Assembly: GCF_932276165.1 (NCBI RefSeq)
Contig: NC_063995.1
Coordinates: forward strand, 2,170,001-2,234,000
Length of the DNA: 64,000 nucleotides
Source: Plutella xylostella
Lineage: Eukaryota > Arthropoda > Insecta > Lepidoptera > Plutellidae
Reading direction: 5' to 3'
Shown: one piece after another, positions 1-8,958 of the stretch
Numbering within the stretch: position 1 is the first letter of the stretch
Layout of the letters: the number at the start of each line of letters is the position of its first letter
Translations under genes and position numbers: made by a program
The notes under the pieces: model-generated
What the model was told of the DNA's origin: nothing
Databases searched by the model: none
Seen by the model: the letters and a program-made list of their open reading frames with translations, nothing else

Positions 1-29
1 CACCACCTCGTCGCCGCAGTCCACGTGAC
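1..29 (-). CDS. Kyat: Kynurenine aminotransferase, coding exon 4 (partial, cut by window edge)
   Basis: The reverse strand shows a 3' splice site (CCCAG at 34-30) and then codes for the end of a split Gly followed by HVDCGDEVV. This continues the previous exon exactly (..AILG|HVDCGDEVV), which matches the class I aminotransferase core of kynurenine aminotransferases just before the conserved EPFFDCYEP stretch, which would lie off the left edge. Phase and family match make the call safe although only 29 bases are present. Confidence 0.85.
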
Positions 30-429
30 CTGGGAAGAGAAATATTGTAAGTATAGGTAGGTTTTAAAAAAATATACAACGCTGGCAGTTTTACACATTC
101 TGGGAAAGGGGCATTTTAAGTAAGGGACTTTTTGGGAAAGAGACTTTATAGACCGCGCGGCTGTAGAATGGGGCCAGTTAGTGTCCCCATGTAAAACTGC
201 CTTCAGATACATTTGTCAGTTGGAAATTTCGAATGCCTACTGCTATAATAGCCTATGTTCAGATGTACTTCATGCTGGACATTAGTTGACTACCTATAGC
301 GCGCAAGTGCAGCCTGGGGCTAAAATACCTGAGTTGGTATGTATGAATGTTCTCTATAATGTCAAGTAGTAGTAGACGTGGTAGTGGCGCAACACGGCTA
401 CCTCCAAATATGTTCATATTATCTCTTCC

Positions 430-556
430 ATGTAAAAGTTGTCTGGTAGAGATTACTTAAACTAATTTTTGTACTTTGTTTTTTTAAGATTATAAGTTAT
501 TATTTGTATTGTATTATTTTCTCTTGGTGCAATTAAAGATTATTGTATTGTAGAAT
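430..556 (+). repeat. Possible LINE 3' tail in Kyat intron 3
   Basis: Intron 3 of Kyat (30-567) has no other recognisable feature. This AT-rich part ends in a short repeated ATTGTATTGTA tail after a TGCAATTAAAG stretch, a layout seen at 3' ends of lepidopteran non-LTR elements. No coding remnant is visible, so the assignment is tentative. Confidence 0.3.
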
Positions 557-567
557 ATATTAATTAC

Positions 568-694
568 CCAATATAGCGGAGTACAGAGCTTCGTAAGCCC
601 CGCAGGTGACCAGCACCTCGTTCATGGGGTCGATCTCTCTCCCGAACAGCGGGGAGTACAGGCGGGACAGGTTCTTCACTAGAGATGGGTGTCC
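568..694 (-). CDS. Kyat: Kynurenine aminotransferase, coding exon 3
   Basis: A 127-bp exon bounded by a CCAG acceptor (698-695) and a GTAATT donor (567-562). It encodes GHPSLVKNLSRLYSPLFGRE and then IDPMNEVLVTCGAYEALYSA, ending in ILG with a split Gly codon. This is the conserved part of the fold type I PLP aminotransferase that contains the E-V-L-V-T-x-G-A-Y-E-A-L-Y signature of kynurenine aminotransferases (residues 102-144 of this model). Both splice phases fit the neighbouring exons. Confidence 0.93.
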
Positions 695-996
695 CTGGAA
701 TTGTGACGAAAATTGTTATGTAACCAAATAGATAATAATAAATAAATAAAATGACATAAGGAAAGGCACATTAGGAGTTTCCGAAACCGATGTGCGTATA
801 TGAGGACACTTATGATTGTAGAGGAAGGAAAGAACTATGTCATGAGGTCTATAGTCACTGCCTCTGTTTACCCCTCTGGGAGACAGATGTGAGCAGAATG
901 TACCTACGCAAATTGTTATAAAAAATATTTCAGTCTGAGTTTTTAGCTATTGAATATTGTTAGCTAAAACACCTACACTGCCCATAAGGACACAGG

Positions 997-1254
997 AGAC
1001 TTCCCTGGCTTGGCCATCTCCAGAGAATGGGAGAAGATCGTAGCGCAAAAAGAGCCTACATGGGCCGTCCGACGGGGCGCCGACCGGTGGGCCGGCCCAG
1101 GTACCGCTGGAGTAACGCGGTGGAGGCGGACCTGCGCGAGCTACAAGCCGTAGACTGGCGGGAGACTGCACTGGACCGTCAGAAGTGGCGATCTCTTGTA
1201 TCGGAGGCCAAGACTCACTTTGGGTCGCTGAGCCAGCGGTGTAAGTAAGTAAGT
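997..1254 (+). mobile_element. 5'-truncated non-LTR retrotransposon (LINE) end with target duplication
   Basis: The frame through 1027-1248 encodes GHLQRMGEDRSAKRAYMGRP and then a GRRPVGRPRYRW..VEADL stretch, typical of the C-terminal end of endonuclease/reverse-transcriptase LINE proteins. It ends in a (TAAG)n tail. The 13-bp sequence ATAAGGACACAGG occurs directly before (984-996) and directly after (1255-1267) the piece, an exact target-site duplication. The copy is dead on arrival: only about 80 C-terminal codons remain. It lies in Kyat intron 2. Confidence 0.9.
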
Positions 1255-1385
1255 ATAAGGACACAGGTCAAGACTTGATTCGAGACATAGGTTTTGTTAT
1301 TTTTCAATAAGGTTGGTTTTTTTTACATACAAGAATGAAAAACGAAGCTCGAATATTACTTTACTTTTCTATCACAAGTACTTAC

Positions 1386-1539
1386 AAAGCCCCTGGTGTA
1401 CTGGTTGAGCAGAGGGTCTGGTCCGGTGGTGACGTCAGCGAGGGCCTTCCTCACATGGTCTGGCGCATGGAAGTCAGGGAACCCCTGGCCCAGGTTCACC
1501 TGAGGCTTGTATTCTGCATTCAGTTGGATGTATTCTACC
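1386..1539 (-). CDS. Kyat: Kynurenine aminotransferase, coding exon 2
   Basis: A 154-bp exon with an acceptor TTCCAG (1545-1540) and donor GTAAGT (1385-1380). It encodes VEYIQLNAEYKPQVNLGQGF, then PDFHAPDHVRKALADVTTGP and DPLLNQYTRGF (residues 51-101). NLGQGFPDF and NQYTRGF are hallmark segments of kynurenine/glutamine transaminases; they lie in the substrate and cofactor pocket of the family. Its first base completes the Trp codon begun in exon 1 (TG|G). Confidence 0.95.
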
Positions 1540-1668
1540 CTGGAAGTGCATATCTAATGTTAGCCCATCATCATCAGGTCCTGAGCTCTGTAATCAGGGA
1601 CATAGGTAGGGCTGACTAAACATTGAATAATCTAAAAAATATGTCATATTATTATTATTTATAATGTA

Positions 1669-2039
1669 CTGCCTCTGTGGTCTAGTGGTAGAAGCTTGGC
1701 TTCATGACCCAGAGGTCCCGGGTTCGATTCCCGGGTAGGACCATCAATTTGTGTTTCTAAATTGTGGTTCTAAGTTTGGTTAGGACATAGAAGGCTGATC
1801 ACCTGATGTCCGAAACAGTGAAACGATCCATGCTGTCAGATGGGCATGTAAAGCAGTCGGTCCTGCGCCTAGCTCTCTCCAGTCGTGTCGGTCAATCCGT
1901 CCCATTGGGTTATGAGAGTGATGGAACAGAGAGTGCTCCTGTGTACTGCGCACACACTTGGGCACTATAATCTACTCCTGCGTAGATGGCTGATCTCAAA
2001 TGAGATTGGCCGCCGTGGTCGAAATTCGGCTAGGAGGAC
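1669..2039 (+). mobile_element. tRNA-derived SINE, full-length copy A
   Basis: The 5' part (1669-1743) resembles a tRNA with a pol III A box (TGGTCTAGTGGTAGAAGC) and B box (GGTTCGATTCCC). It continues into a body of about 300 bp ending in GGAGGAC. A near-identical copy lies at 45056-45426. The 15-bp ATTATTTATAATGTA occurs at 1654-1668 and 2040-2054, a target-site duplication, although its first bases may be part of an ATT tail. The acceptor stem does not pair, so this is not a functional tRNA gene. It lies in Kyat intron 1. Confidence 0.9.
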
Positions 2040-2831
2040 ATTATTTATAATGTATACTTTAGATTATGAAATTTTCAGTTTGGAATTTTTGAATCTCATG
2101 ATACAATTTTGAGAGGTTATTGACCATTGAACATTATTTAATCATTCATGGGTTAAAGTTCAAAATATTGTAATCAATGCTATTATGAATTAAAAATTTA
2201 GATTGATATTATATTACATTATACTTACTAGAGATATTTATTTAAGTTATCAAAGATTATGTGAGGTCAACTATCAACCAAAACTAACCCTCTGTTTCAC
2301 AATAAATTTTATCAGTGGTATAAAATTAATGCTATTACTTGTCCAAAACATAATTTTCACAGTGTGTTCTTTAATCTAAATATTGTGAAACATGCTCTAA
2401 GTGTAGCATGCCAGAAACAACAATAACTATGGTTGACCACAATTAATAATACAATACACATAGTTGGTACTATGGATTTTTGGTGTTTCAATAGGTATAT
2501 GAATTATACCAAAAGCTACAATGAAAAAAAGCTGATAAATATGTAGTAGGTACCTATCAAGCCAACAACATTATATTCATACTTACTTAGTTTATAAGCA
2601 ATGATTACACTCACAACTCTTATCACTTGCCCAGTAGGTCCATTATAGTTAGTTCAAGATAAATTAGAACTTAATCTTATTACAGTAAGGAGTTGATTTG
2701 TTTGTTGCGGTTGTAGGTACCTTTTTATTACAACCAACCAATTATGTTTGTTATCAACCTCACATTCATTACCTACATAACATACCTAAACTACTTATAT
2801 GAAAGAAGCAGAATTTATATTATGTTCTCAC

Positions 2832-2980
2832 CAAACACTTTTTTCGCCGGCCCCGTAACGAGCAGGCAGCTTGAACTTGTTGGAAGACTCGGTCATGTTG
2901 GCGACAGGCTGTTTCCCTTGATGTGATAACAAAAACTTGCTTTTCTGAAAAGCAGGCCGCAAATTCCTGTAAGAAAACAT
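2832..2980 (-). CDS. Kyat: Kynurenine aminotransferase, first coding exon with probable mitochondrial presequence
   Basis: Kyat encodes a PLP-dependent transaminase that turns kynurenine into kynurenic acid and 3-hydroxykynurenine into xanthurenic acid, in tryptophan breakdown. This exon runs from an ATG at 2980-2978 to a GTGAGA donor at 2831. It encodes 49 residues plus the first two bases of Trp50: MFSYRNLRPAFQKSKFLLSH, then a segment with an in-frame second Met at residue 29 (ANMTESSNKF), then KLPARYGAGEKSVW. The first 28 residues have Arg and Lys but no acid, fitting a mitochondrial presequence; Met29 could give a cytosolic form. A TTTTTCCAG lies just before the ATG and another AG at TTACAG (2970-2966) could be an alternative acceptor, so the 5' end is less certain than the rest. 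The model covers residues 1-153 of an enzyme normally of about 420-450. Confidence 0.85.
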
Positions 2981-3240
2981 CTGGAAAAACTATTATGATC
3001 GTATCTTGACTTATTATTACATTACACTAATAGTGACTACATACTAATGTTTGCATAATTTTATCACTGAATAAATAACAATAAATTACGTACGTATTAC
3101 ATCGAGTGAACACTTTATCTCGGTTTAAACTTTTGTTTTGTTTGATAAATTGCTTCGTAAAAGTTTGACTAATAGCTGTCAGAATGACAGCCAGAGCCAG
3201 CTGACTGTTGACATATGTCACTGGCTGACAGTAACACATT
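2981..3240 (-). promoter_or_regulatory. Upstream region of Kyat with clustered TGTCA/TGACA motifs
   Basis: Directly upstream of the first Kyat exon, 3165-3236 holds several TGACA/TGTCA half-sites in both orientations (for example GCTGTCAGAATGACAGC, which is a dyad). No TATA box is obvious. Position suggests a promoter or 5' untranslated region, but it could also be a small palindromic repeat. Confidence 0.25.
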
Positions 3241-5001
3241 AAATTTGTTCTATTAGTCTATGTTTACTTAGAATCTCAGAATAACAACCTTCTGAGGGTA
3301 TTTTTCCTTGATCTTAGCTAAGAAACATACAAGTAAGTATTTCTTTAACGAAAAGAAGAAAAAACCTTAGCAAAAATCAATTCATATAGCATATCATTAA
3401 GCGCATATCCATGGAAGTAGGTAATAAAACATGAATAAAACTAACAATAAAGCTCAAGACAAGAACAGTTTTTAATAATCTTCACGAACATCATTATTCT
3501 GATAGTGGCAAGAAAACTTGACTGCTTGATGGTTTGGTTGGATGTGCTGTTGTTCCGGACTTCCGTAGGTACCATGTAGGTACATAATAACGTTAGTTAG
3601 TTCACAGTTAAGGTTGGCGATAACGATAAAAAGATAACCTTTGTTCCGACCTTTTAGCTTAGGTTACCCCACAGACATAGTTACCGCTAGTTATCAAGTT
3701 GGATGAGGAATGCCGATGACGAAGTGTTGTACCAGCCTTATTAAACTTTAACTAAAGATAGTTAATTACATAGGTAAGTACCTAATTTAATTTTACTTTT
3801 AAGTTAAGTAGATGAGTAGGTACCTCTTTACAGAATGAAGTTGCACCGGTTCCAGCTGGACCATATAATAAGGTTTCGTTGACAAGTAGAAGTTTGAAAG
3901 TTACTAACCGAAATAGGCTTCTTGGAGTTAATTCAACCCAAAAAGCCTTTTTATTGCCAAAATACATTTGGCATTCATACACCCGTGGCCGTATTTCGAG
4001 TCCCACATAATAAAAGTCAAATGAATTCCGTGCCCCGAATATGGATCCGTCGGAATAACATGTTAGAATAGAAATGACGACAAATTGTTCCGCTTGACTC
4101 GGTGGTGAATATACTGAGAACTGCGTTCCTAAATGAGTACTTTCCTAAGTAAGTACATTTCATTAGCATTTCGAATACTTAATTATATGTACTTGACGGT
4201 AAGTAGATGAAATCCATACAAAATCACCTAACAAATATATTTGAAGAAAAAAAAGTTTATATGTAGCAGGTAAGCCGTAATGAAAGTTAGCAGAAAAATC
4301 ATCGCTATAGTACTGGAGCAGCCAATTTTTTTCGTGAATTTCAAAAAGTTGTAGAACAAAAGCTGGTACATTAATCCCCATCTTGAAAGTAGGAAGTAGA
4401 ATACCTACTAAAGATATTGGTGATAATATTTTTTCTTGTGTGTTTTATCGCAATATGGCGGCTTGTACATGTAAATGGGAATCACGAATCACGCGGAGTT
4501 TATTGCTGGGAATGAGGTTCTACACTTGGGATATTGGAGTGTACCTATTAGGAAAAATACACCTCTGCTGTGTGTATGTTGAATGATATATCTAAAGGTG
4601 GGTTAAACTAGCCTGAATTGTTCATAATTTCCTACTCAAAAAGTGGTAAATGATTCTAAAATACATTAGGTAAGTACATGCATGTATACAGAGTACCTAC
4701 CTGTACCTACAGTAGTAGATGGAGTTGGCAAGTCAAGTATCTACCTACTTATGTATTTGCACAAATGATGATGATTTAAGTATAAGTACCTACCTACTAG
4801 GTACTTGTTTGAGTTCTCAAACAGCACAACAACCAAAGAAATTAAAAGTTACCTACTTGAAAAAGTATTAAATTTTACCTTCTTAGCATTCAGCAACAAA
4901 CTCGGTGGGCGAAAATATGAAAGATCAAACAAGGCACGAAAAAGCGCTACAGTGTTATAGTTATAAATTTTCCGTTTGTAAAGAAATCTTCAGAAGTTCT
5001 G
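3241..5001. other. No gene recognised; AT-rich intergenic DNA
   Basis: I see no exon-like coding, no clear TIR or LINE remnant here. The many short frames lack family resemblance. Runs of GTAGGTAC/TACCTAC words are frequent, as elsewhere in the window. Confidence 0.5.
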
Positions 5002-5517
5002 CGGGGTCACTCTAGTTTACGCAAAACCATAGACTAATATTAGTCTATGGCAAAACTAAGTTATAGTGCCACAATCTTATCTGTTCCGGTGGCGACATCG
5101 CTGTGATCGAATCCAGTGTTGCTTTCGATTAAATTTTGCCTATTTCTGGTTTAAACGACAATGCATTTCTGCTATTACCTATTGTAATAATTAGGTACAT
5201 TCATAAGTATAGTACTATAGATAAATCAAAATATAGGGTCGATAGTAAATGAAAGTGGATATAATATATCAAACGACATTTGTTTCAGTGTAGTTCTGAT
5301 TATGTTCTGCTTCTGATATAGGAGATAAATCTAGATTACAATGCTATAGGTAATATATGTGGGTCGTGGGAATAACGAGATAGATAGACTTAAAAAAACA
5401 ATTAATTAAGTATTATTATTATTATTATTTTTGAACACTTTATTTTACATTTTCTAAAGTAACAAGAAACAATAGCATACAATTAAAATAAATTCAGACA
5501 GTGTGCAAAGGCTAATA

Positions 5518-5578
5518 CATCATCATCATCATCATCTTGACCCATCACGTCCCCACTGCTGGGGCACGGGTCTCCTTC
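5518..5578 (+). repeat. LINE 3'-end fragment with CATCAT run
   Basis: A (CAT)n run leads into GACCCATCACGTCCCCACTG and CTGGGGCACGGGTCTCC. The same words recur at 5779-5820 and 46455-46535, always on the plus strand. They look like the reversed 3' end of an RTE-like non-LTR element. Confidence 0.6.
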
Positions 5579-5778
5579 CAAAGGCTAATTGCCAAAAAGC
5601 AATTTCTTTCAAGTCTTGATTGGTTGGGAAAACAATAACATGTCATAAATCATCATTATTTCATCTAAAATCGCTGCAGGTGCGCAAAATTCTTCTTGGT
5701 ATACTGCCTAAGATTTAAAGTATCATGTCATGTCATCACACCTGTAATCAAAGAAAAATAAAGATTATATAATTTTCA

Positions 5779-5820
5779 TCACGACTCATCCCGTCCCCAC
5801 TGCTGGGGCACGGGCCTCTG
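5779..5820 (+). repeat. LINE 3'-end fragment, second copy
   Basis: This contains CCCGTCCCCACTGCTGGGGC and ACGGGCCTCTGG, the same core as at 5518-5578. It sits in the same TIR element, 200 bp further on, so the element probably caught two insertions or a duplicated one. Confidence 0.55.
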
Positions 5821-6169
5821 GAAAATATTACATAAAATTACATGGAGTATATGGGTAAAATTATTCGTCATATTTGGCAACACTAACCTGTAGCCGCTGC
5901 AACTCGTTCTTCCAATTTTTCAAACGGAATTAAAGGCGCCTGAATACGTTATTCTTCCTGCATAAAAGCCAATATATATCGTACTACTTTTCTTGCATTA
6001 CATTACAGCGCTTTTGGTAGTATTTCACCCAGAAAATCACAAAACAAATTAAATAACAACAATTGAAATTGACAACTCAAACAACGCACAGAGTATGAAA
6101 TGACGTTTGACAATGACGTTTCGTTAGTTGCACATTTTGACCACCGGAACAGATAAGATTGTGGCACTA

Positions 6170-6382
6170 TAGAGTGCGACAAACTTATCTGTTCCGGTGA
6201 CAGTTAGCTAAATTGGTCCATATCTCATTATTTACTAATAAATTATACATTGATATAAGTAGATTAGATGGGTTTATTAAAACCGCAAGAGTAAATTACC
6301 ATTACGGGGAAAATTACATCTTAAAGAATTAAGAAATATTTACGTGAGCTCTCACCGGAACAGATAAGTTTGTGGCACTGTA
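6170..6382. mobile_element. Short MITE sharing TIRs with the 1.1-kb element
   Basis: The left end reads AGTGCGACAAACTTATCTGT then TCCGGTGA; the right end is its inverted complement ending TTTGTGGCACTGTA (6353-6382). It abuts the larger element at one shared TA. This is a small deletion derivative of the same family. Confidence 0.75.
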
Positions 6383-6482
6383 TAAGTCTAGAAACGATGA
6401 CTCTATCTCTTTGTTTTAAACTTACCGCTTACATGACAGCTCTCGTTCGTTCGCTTTTTGTCAAGCTAAACTAACCCTCCTG

Positions 6483-7413
6483 AAGCTTTTGTACGAGAGT
6501 TGTTCAGGTCACAGGTCTTCATCAATCTTAATCAGCAAGCGTGGGGGTCGTAATGGCGACCTTGGATCGACAAAGAAAGTATTATATTCCTTTATTGCCA
6601 CTTATTGTGCTATTTCTGATGAAACGACTTGTGATGTGACCTTTAGTTATTTTAATTTTTTTATTATTTAGAGATTCACAGATAGTCAGGTCACTAACAC
6701 AACAAACCTACCCTTTTTCGGTAGCCGATTTAAAAAAGGGAGTTAAATGAAAATTACCTAGTTAAGTACTAAGGTAAGGTATCTTCATAAGAAGTAAGTT
6801 TTTTGAAGCGTATAAAATACAATAAGGTTTATTCTCGTATTCTCATATAATTTTTAAATTTTATGGAGCTTTCTTCGAGGAAAATTTAATTTAATTTCTG
6901 TGATAATTCAGGCAGTAAATATTTGAGGGTCTTCCTTGTTTATTTGTCAATGGAATTACTTCGTCGGTGGCTACGAATGCTACGAAATTTCAATTAAATG
7001 AGCGTCATTTGGAAAAAGCGGTTACCATTTTGAGGCATTAATTAATTGAAGTGGTTTCATTGAAGACCAATTTCTTTGTTTTAGTTTTGATTAAGTACTT
7101 AGGTAATGTTAAAGTTAGTTAGTACTTACTTTAAAACTAAATAAAATATTTTTCGTTAACATTATTATGGGGTAGGTAGTAGGTAGGTACCTACACCTAC
7201 ATCAAACAGAACATGAGAAAGTTAGTAAAATATATGGGATCATATCATAGTAACATAATATGAATTGGGGTGATAGATGAACAAAAAATTTATACGTAAC
7301 TACGGTTCCTAAATATGTACCTATATAAATACACCAATATTTACATGTAAACCAAGTTAAACGACAAATGTAGGTCTCGAATATAATAATTACAATTATC
7401 TTCGTCCAGGATA
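6483..7413. other. No gene recognised
   Basis: AT-rich DNA with short frames only. I see no exon with splice sites and family match, and no clear repeat ends. Confidence 0.45.
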
Positions 7414-7552
7414 CTGGAGGGTTACTCTATATTGACGAAATAAATACGAACGAACGAACGAGAGAGCACGTTTAATACTACGAGATAGAGTCTATGCTTC
7501 CGCAACAGCACTCCGATACATAGTTTTTCTTCATATAGAGTGACCCCCTGGG
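7414..7552. mobile_element. MITE, GGGGTCACTCTA family, intact copy
   Basis: One end is CTGGAGGGTTACTCTATAT, the other (reversed) is AGGGGGTCACTCTATATGA, giving imperfect TIRs. The core carries CGAACGAACGAACG and GAGATAGAGTC. Related copies are at 61898-62040, 27308-27400 and, split, at 5002-6480. Confidence 0.7.
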
Positions 7553-8211
7553 AACAACCCTGATGTTGTTTCTGTTTACACAATTTCCTAAAATAATAAT
7601 ACAATAAGTAACGAAATGGAATGAAATGAAAATCATTATTTATCTTCCATCTTCAGAGGCTTGCACATATTCAGGAGAACTCAACGATTTAAAAATAAAC
7701 ACGACTCCGATAGATGGGACTCGCCCTTTATTACTTTAGTCTTTGGCTGGGTTTTAGGTACCCATAGAGATACTAAGTACCTAGTGTACACACGTTAGTC
7801 CATACTTATTTCTATTCGTATGGTTTTATGATGAAAACTAGTTGTTTTCACCAGAAATTTTATATTTTTTGACTTTGACTTTGATTTCACAAAATATTTA
7901 AACTAAATACCTAGGTTTAAATGGTTTGACCATGCCACCCTAAATGTTTCATCTTCTTCGTTTTAAATTTGTCAATAGGCCTAGAGGCCTAGAGCCTCCG
8001 ATCCTCCAGAATCACTTTGGAATCGACCTGTTGTCCTGAATATGATACCAGCTGAAGAGGCGGTTTATACTGTTAATTAATGCTAAGTACATTCCTTTAT
8101 CAGAGTGGCGTTTCAGGGCCGTTTTCATTTGTTTCGCTTAATCCAGTTTGTCATAATTTGTGAGACAACCCTAGCAGCTGAGGTGTTACTGTGTTACATG
8201 TAGGATCAAAA
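7553..8211. other. No gene recognised; short TTTGAC repeat
   Basis: A (TTTGAC)n tail-like run at 7868-7886 resembles LINE 3' tails also seen at 41290-41308. Nothing else is recognisable before the BEL element. Confidence 0.4.
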
Positions 8212-8216
8212 TCTAT

Positions 8217-8958
8217 TGTAGCGGATTGCTTACAGTTGCAAAACGAAGATAACCGATGGCCGTAATCCACTTGAACTTGCTTCTTAAGGTTGTTGAATAC
8301 CTAGGCTTAGGTAGGTGACCGGGGCAGAAGTAAAACTCCAGTTTCTTTCTTGAAAAGTGAGCAGAAAGGGAGGCAGAAGTGTTTTCAGGCTTCTTCTAGT
8401 CTTCTTATTGTTCCTCTGTTCGGCTGGCGTAGTACGATTTCTACCTAGCGAAATGGTTGCTTAGCTACCTCGAAGCTATGCCGCACAGACGAACCTTGTT
8501 TTTTAATCATTTTTTATTGCCCTCTTTTGCTTCCCTTTACTGTTTCAAACGCATTTATTTATTATAAAGACTAAACCTATGTACATTTTAACGTTTTAAT
8601 CAACTTAATTACTTAATAATCTAGCAGGGAAATAAAACACACCTACTCTAGGTACATAAACTAAAAAGTTATAACAATTTTCCTTACATTTTACTAAGTA
8701 ATTTCTAACATTGCACAATCATCAATATCTCTTTATTGAACTTAAAACTAGTTAATAACTTATGTACATGAACAAAATAAACGTAATCATCATGATTTTA
8801 AACAGAAAAAAGGTAAATAAGACAATCAAATTTTCACAAAAAATAAGACCCAGGCGGAATTGGTCACGCAAGCGCTATGTGTTTAGCGCAGCATAAACAT
8901 GACCGTTTTTGGCATTGTTTACCGCGGTGAGTGTTCCTTTCAGCATTCGTCGTCAACA
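8217..8958 (-). repeat. 3' LTR of BEL/Pao element
   Basis: A direct repeat of 13724-14465, same length and no difference seen by eye. The terminal nucleotides are TG..CA on the element strand. The long reading frame ends inside it at 8864. Confidence 0.95.

Larger units (their letters stand above)
5064..6171. mobile_element. Non-autonomous TIR transposon, about 1.1 kb
   Basis: The left end TAGTGCCACAATCTTATCTG followed by TTCCGGTGG is matched as an inverted repeat of about 28 bp at the right end (6143-6171). TA flanks both sides, as for Tc1/mariner-type elements. No transposase frame was found. The inside carries two pieces of a LINE 3' end (5518-5578 and 5779-5820). Confidence 0.75.
5002..6480. 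mobile_element. MITE (GGGGTCACTCTA family) split by a nested insertion
   Basis: The left piece (5002-5060) starts GGGGTCACTCTA and the right piece (6383-6480) contains GACTCTATCTC, CTCTCGTTCGTTCG and ends AACTAACCCTCC. Joined, they match the order of the intact copies at 7414-7552 and 61898-62040. The middle is occupied by two TIR elements (5064-6171 and 6170-6382), so this older copy was the insertion target. A hairpin CCATAGACTA/TAGTCTATGG lies at 5027-5050 in the left piece. Confidence 0.7.

Noticed and set aside
1669..1743. tRNA gene
   Set aside because: A and B boxes are there, but the acceptor stem does not pair and the sequence continues as a SINE with a second copy and target duplication.
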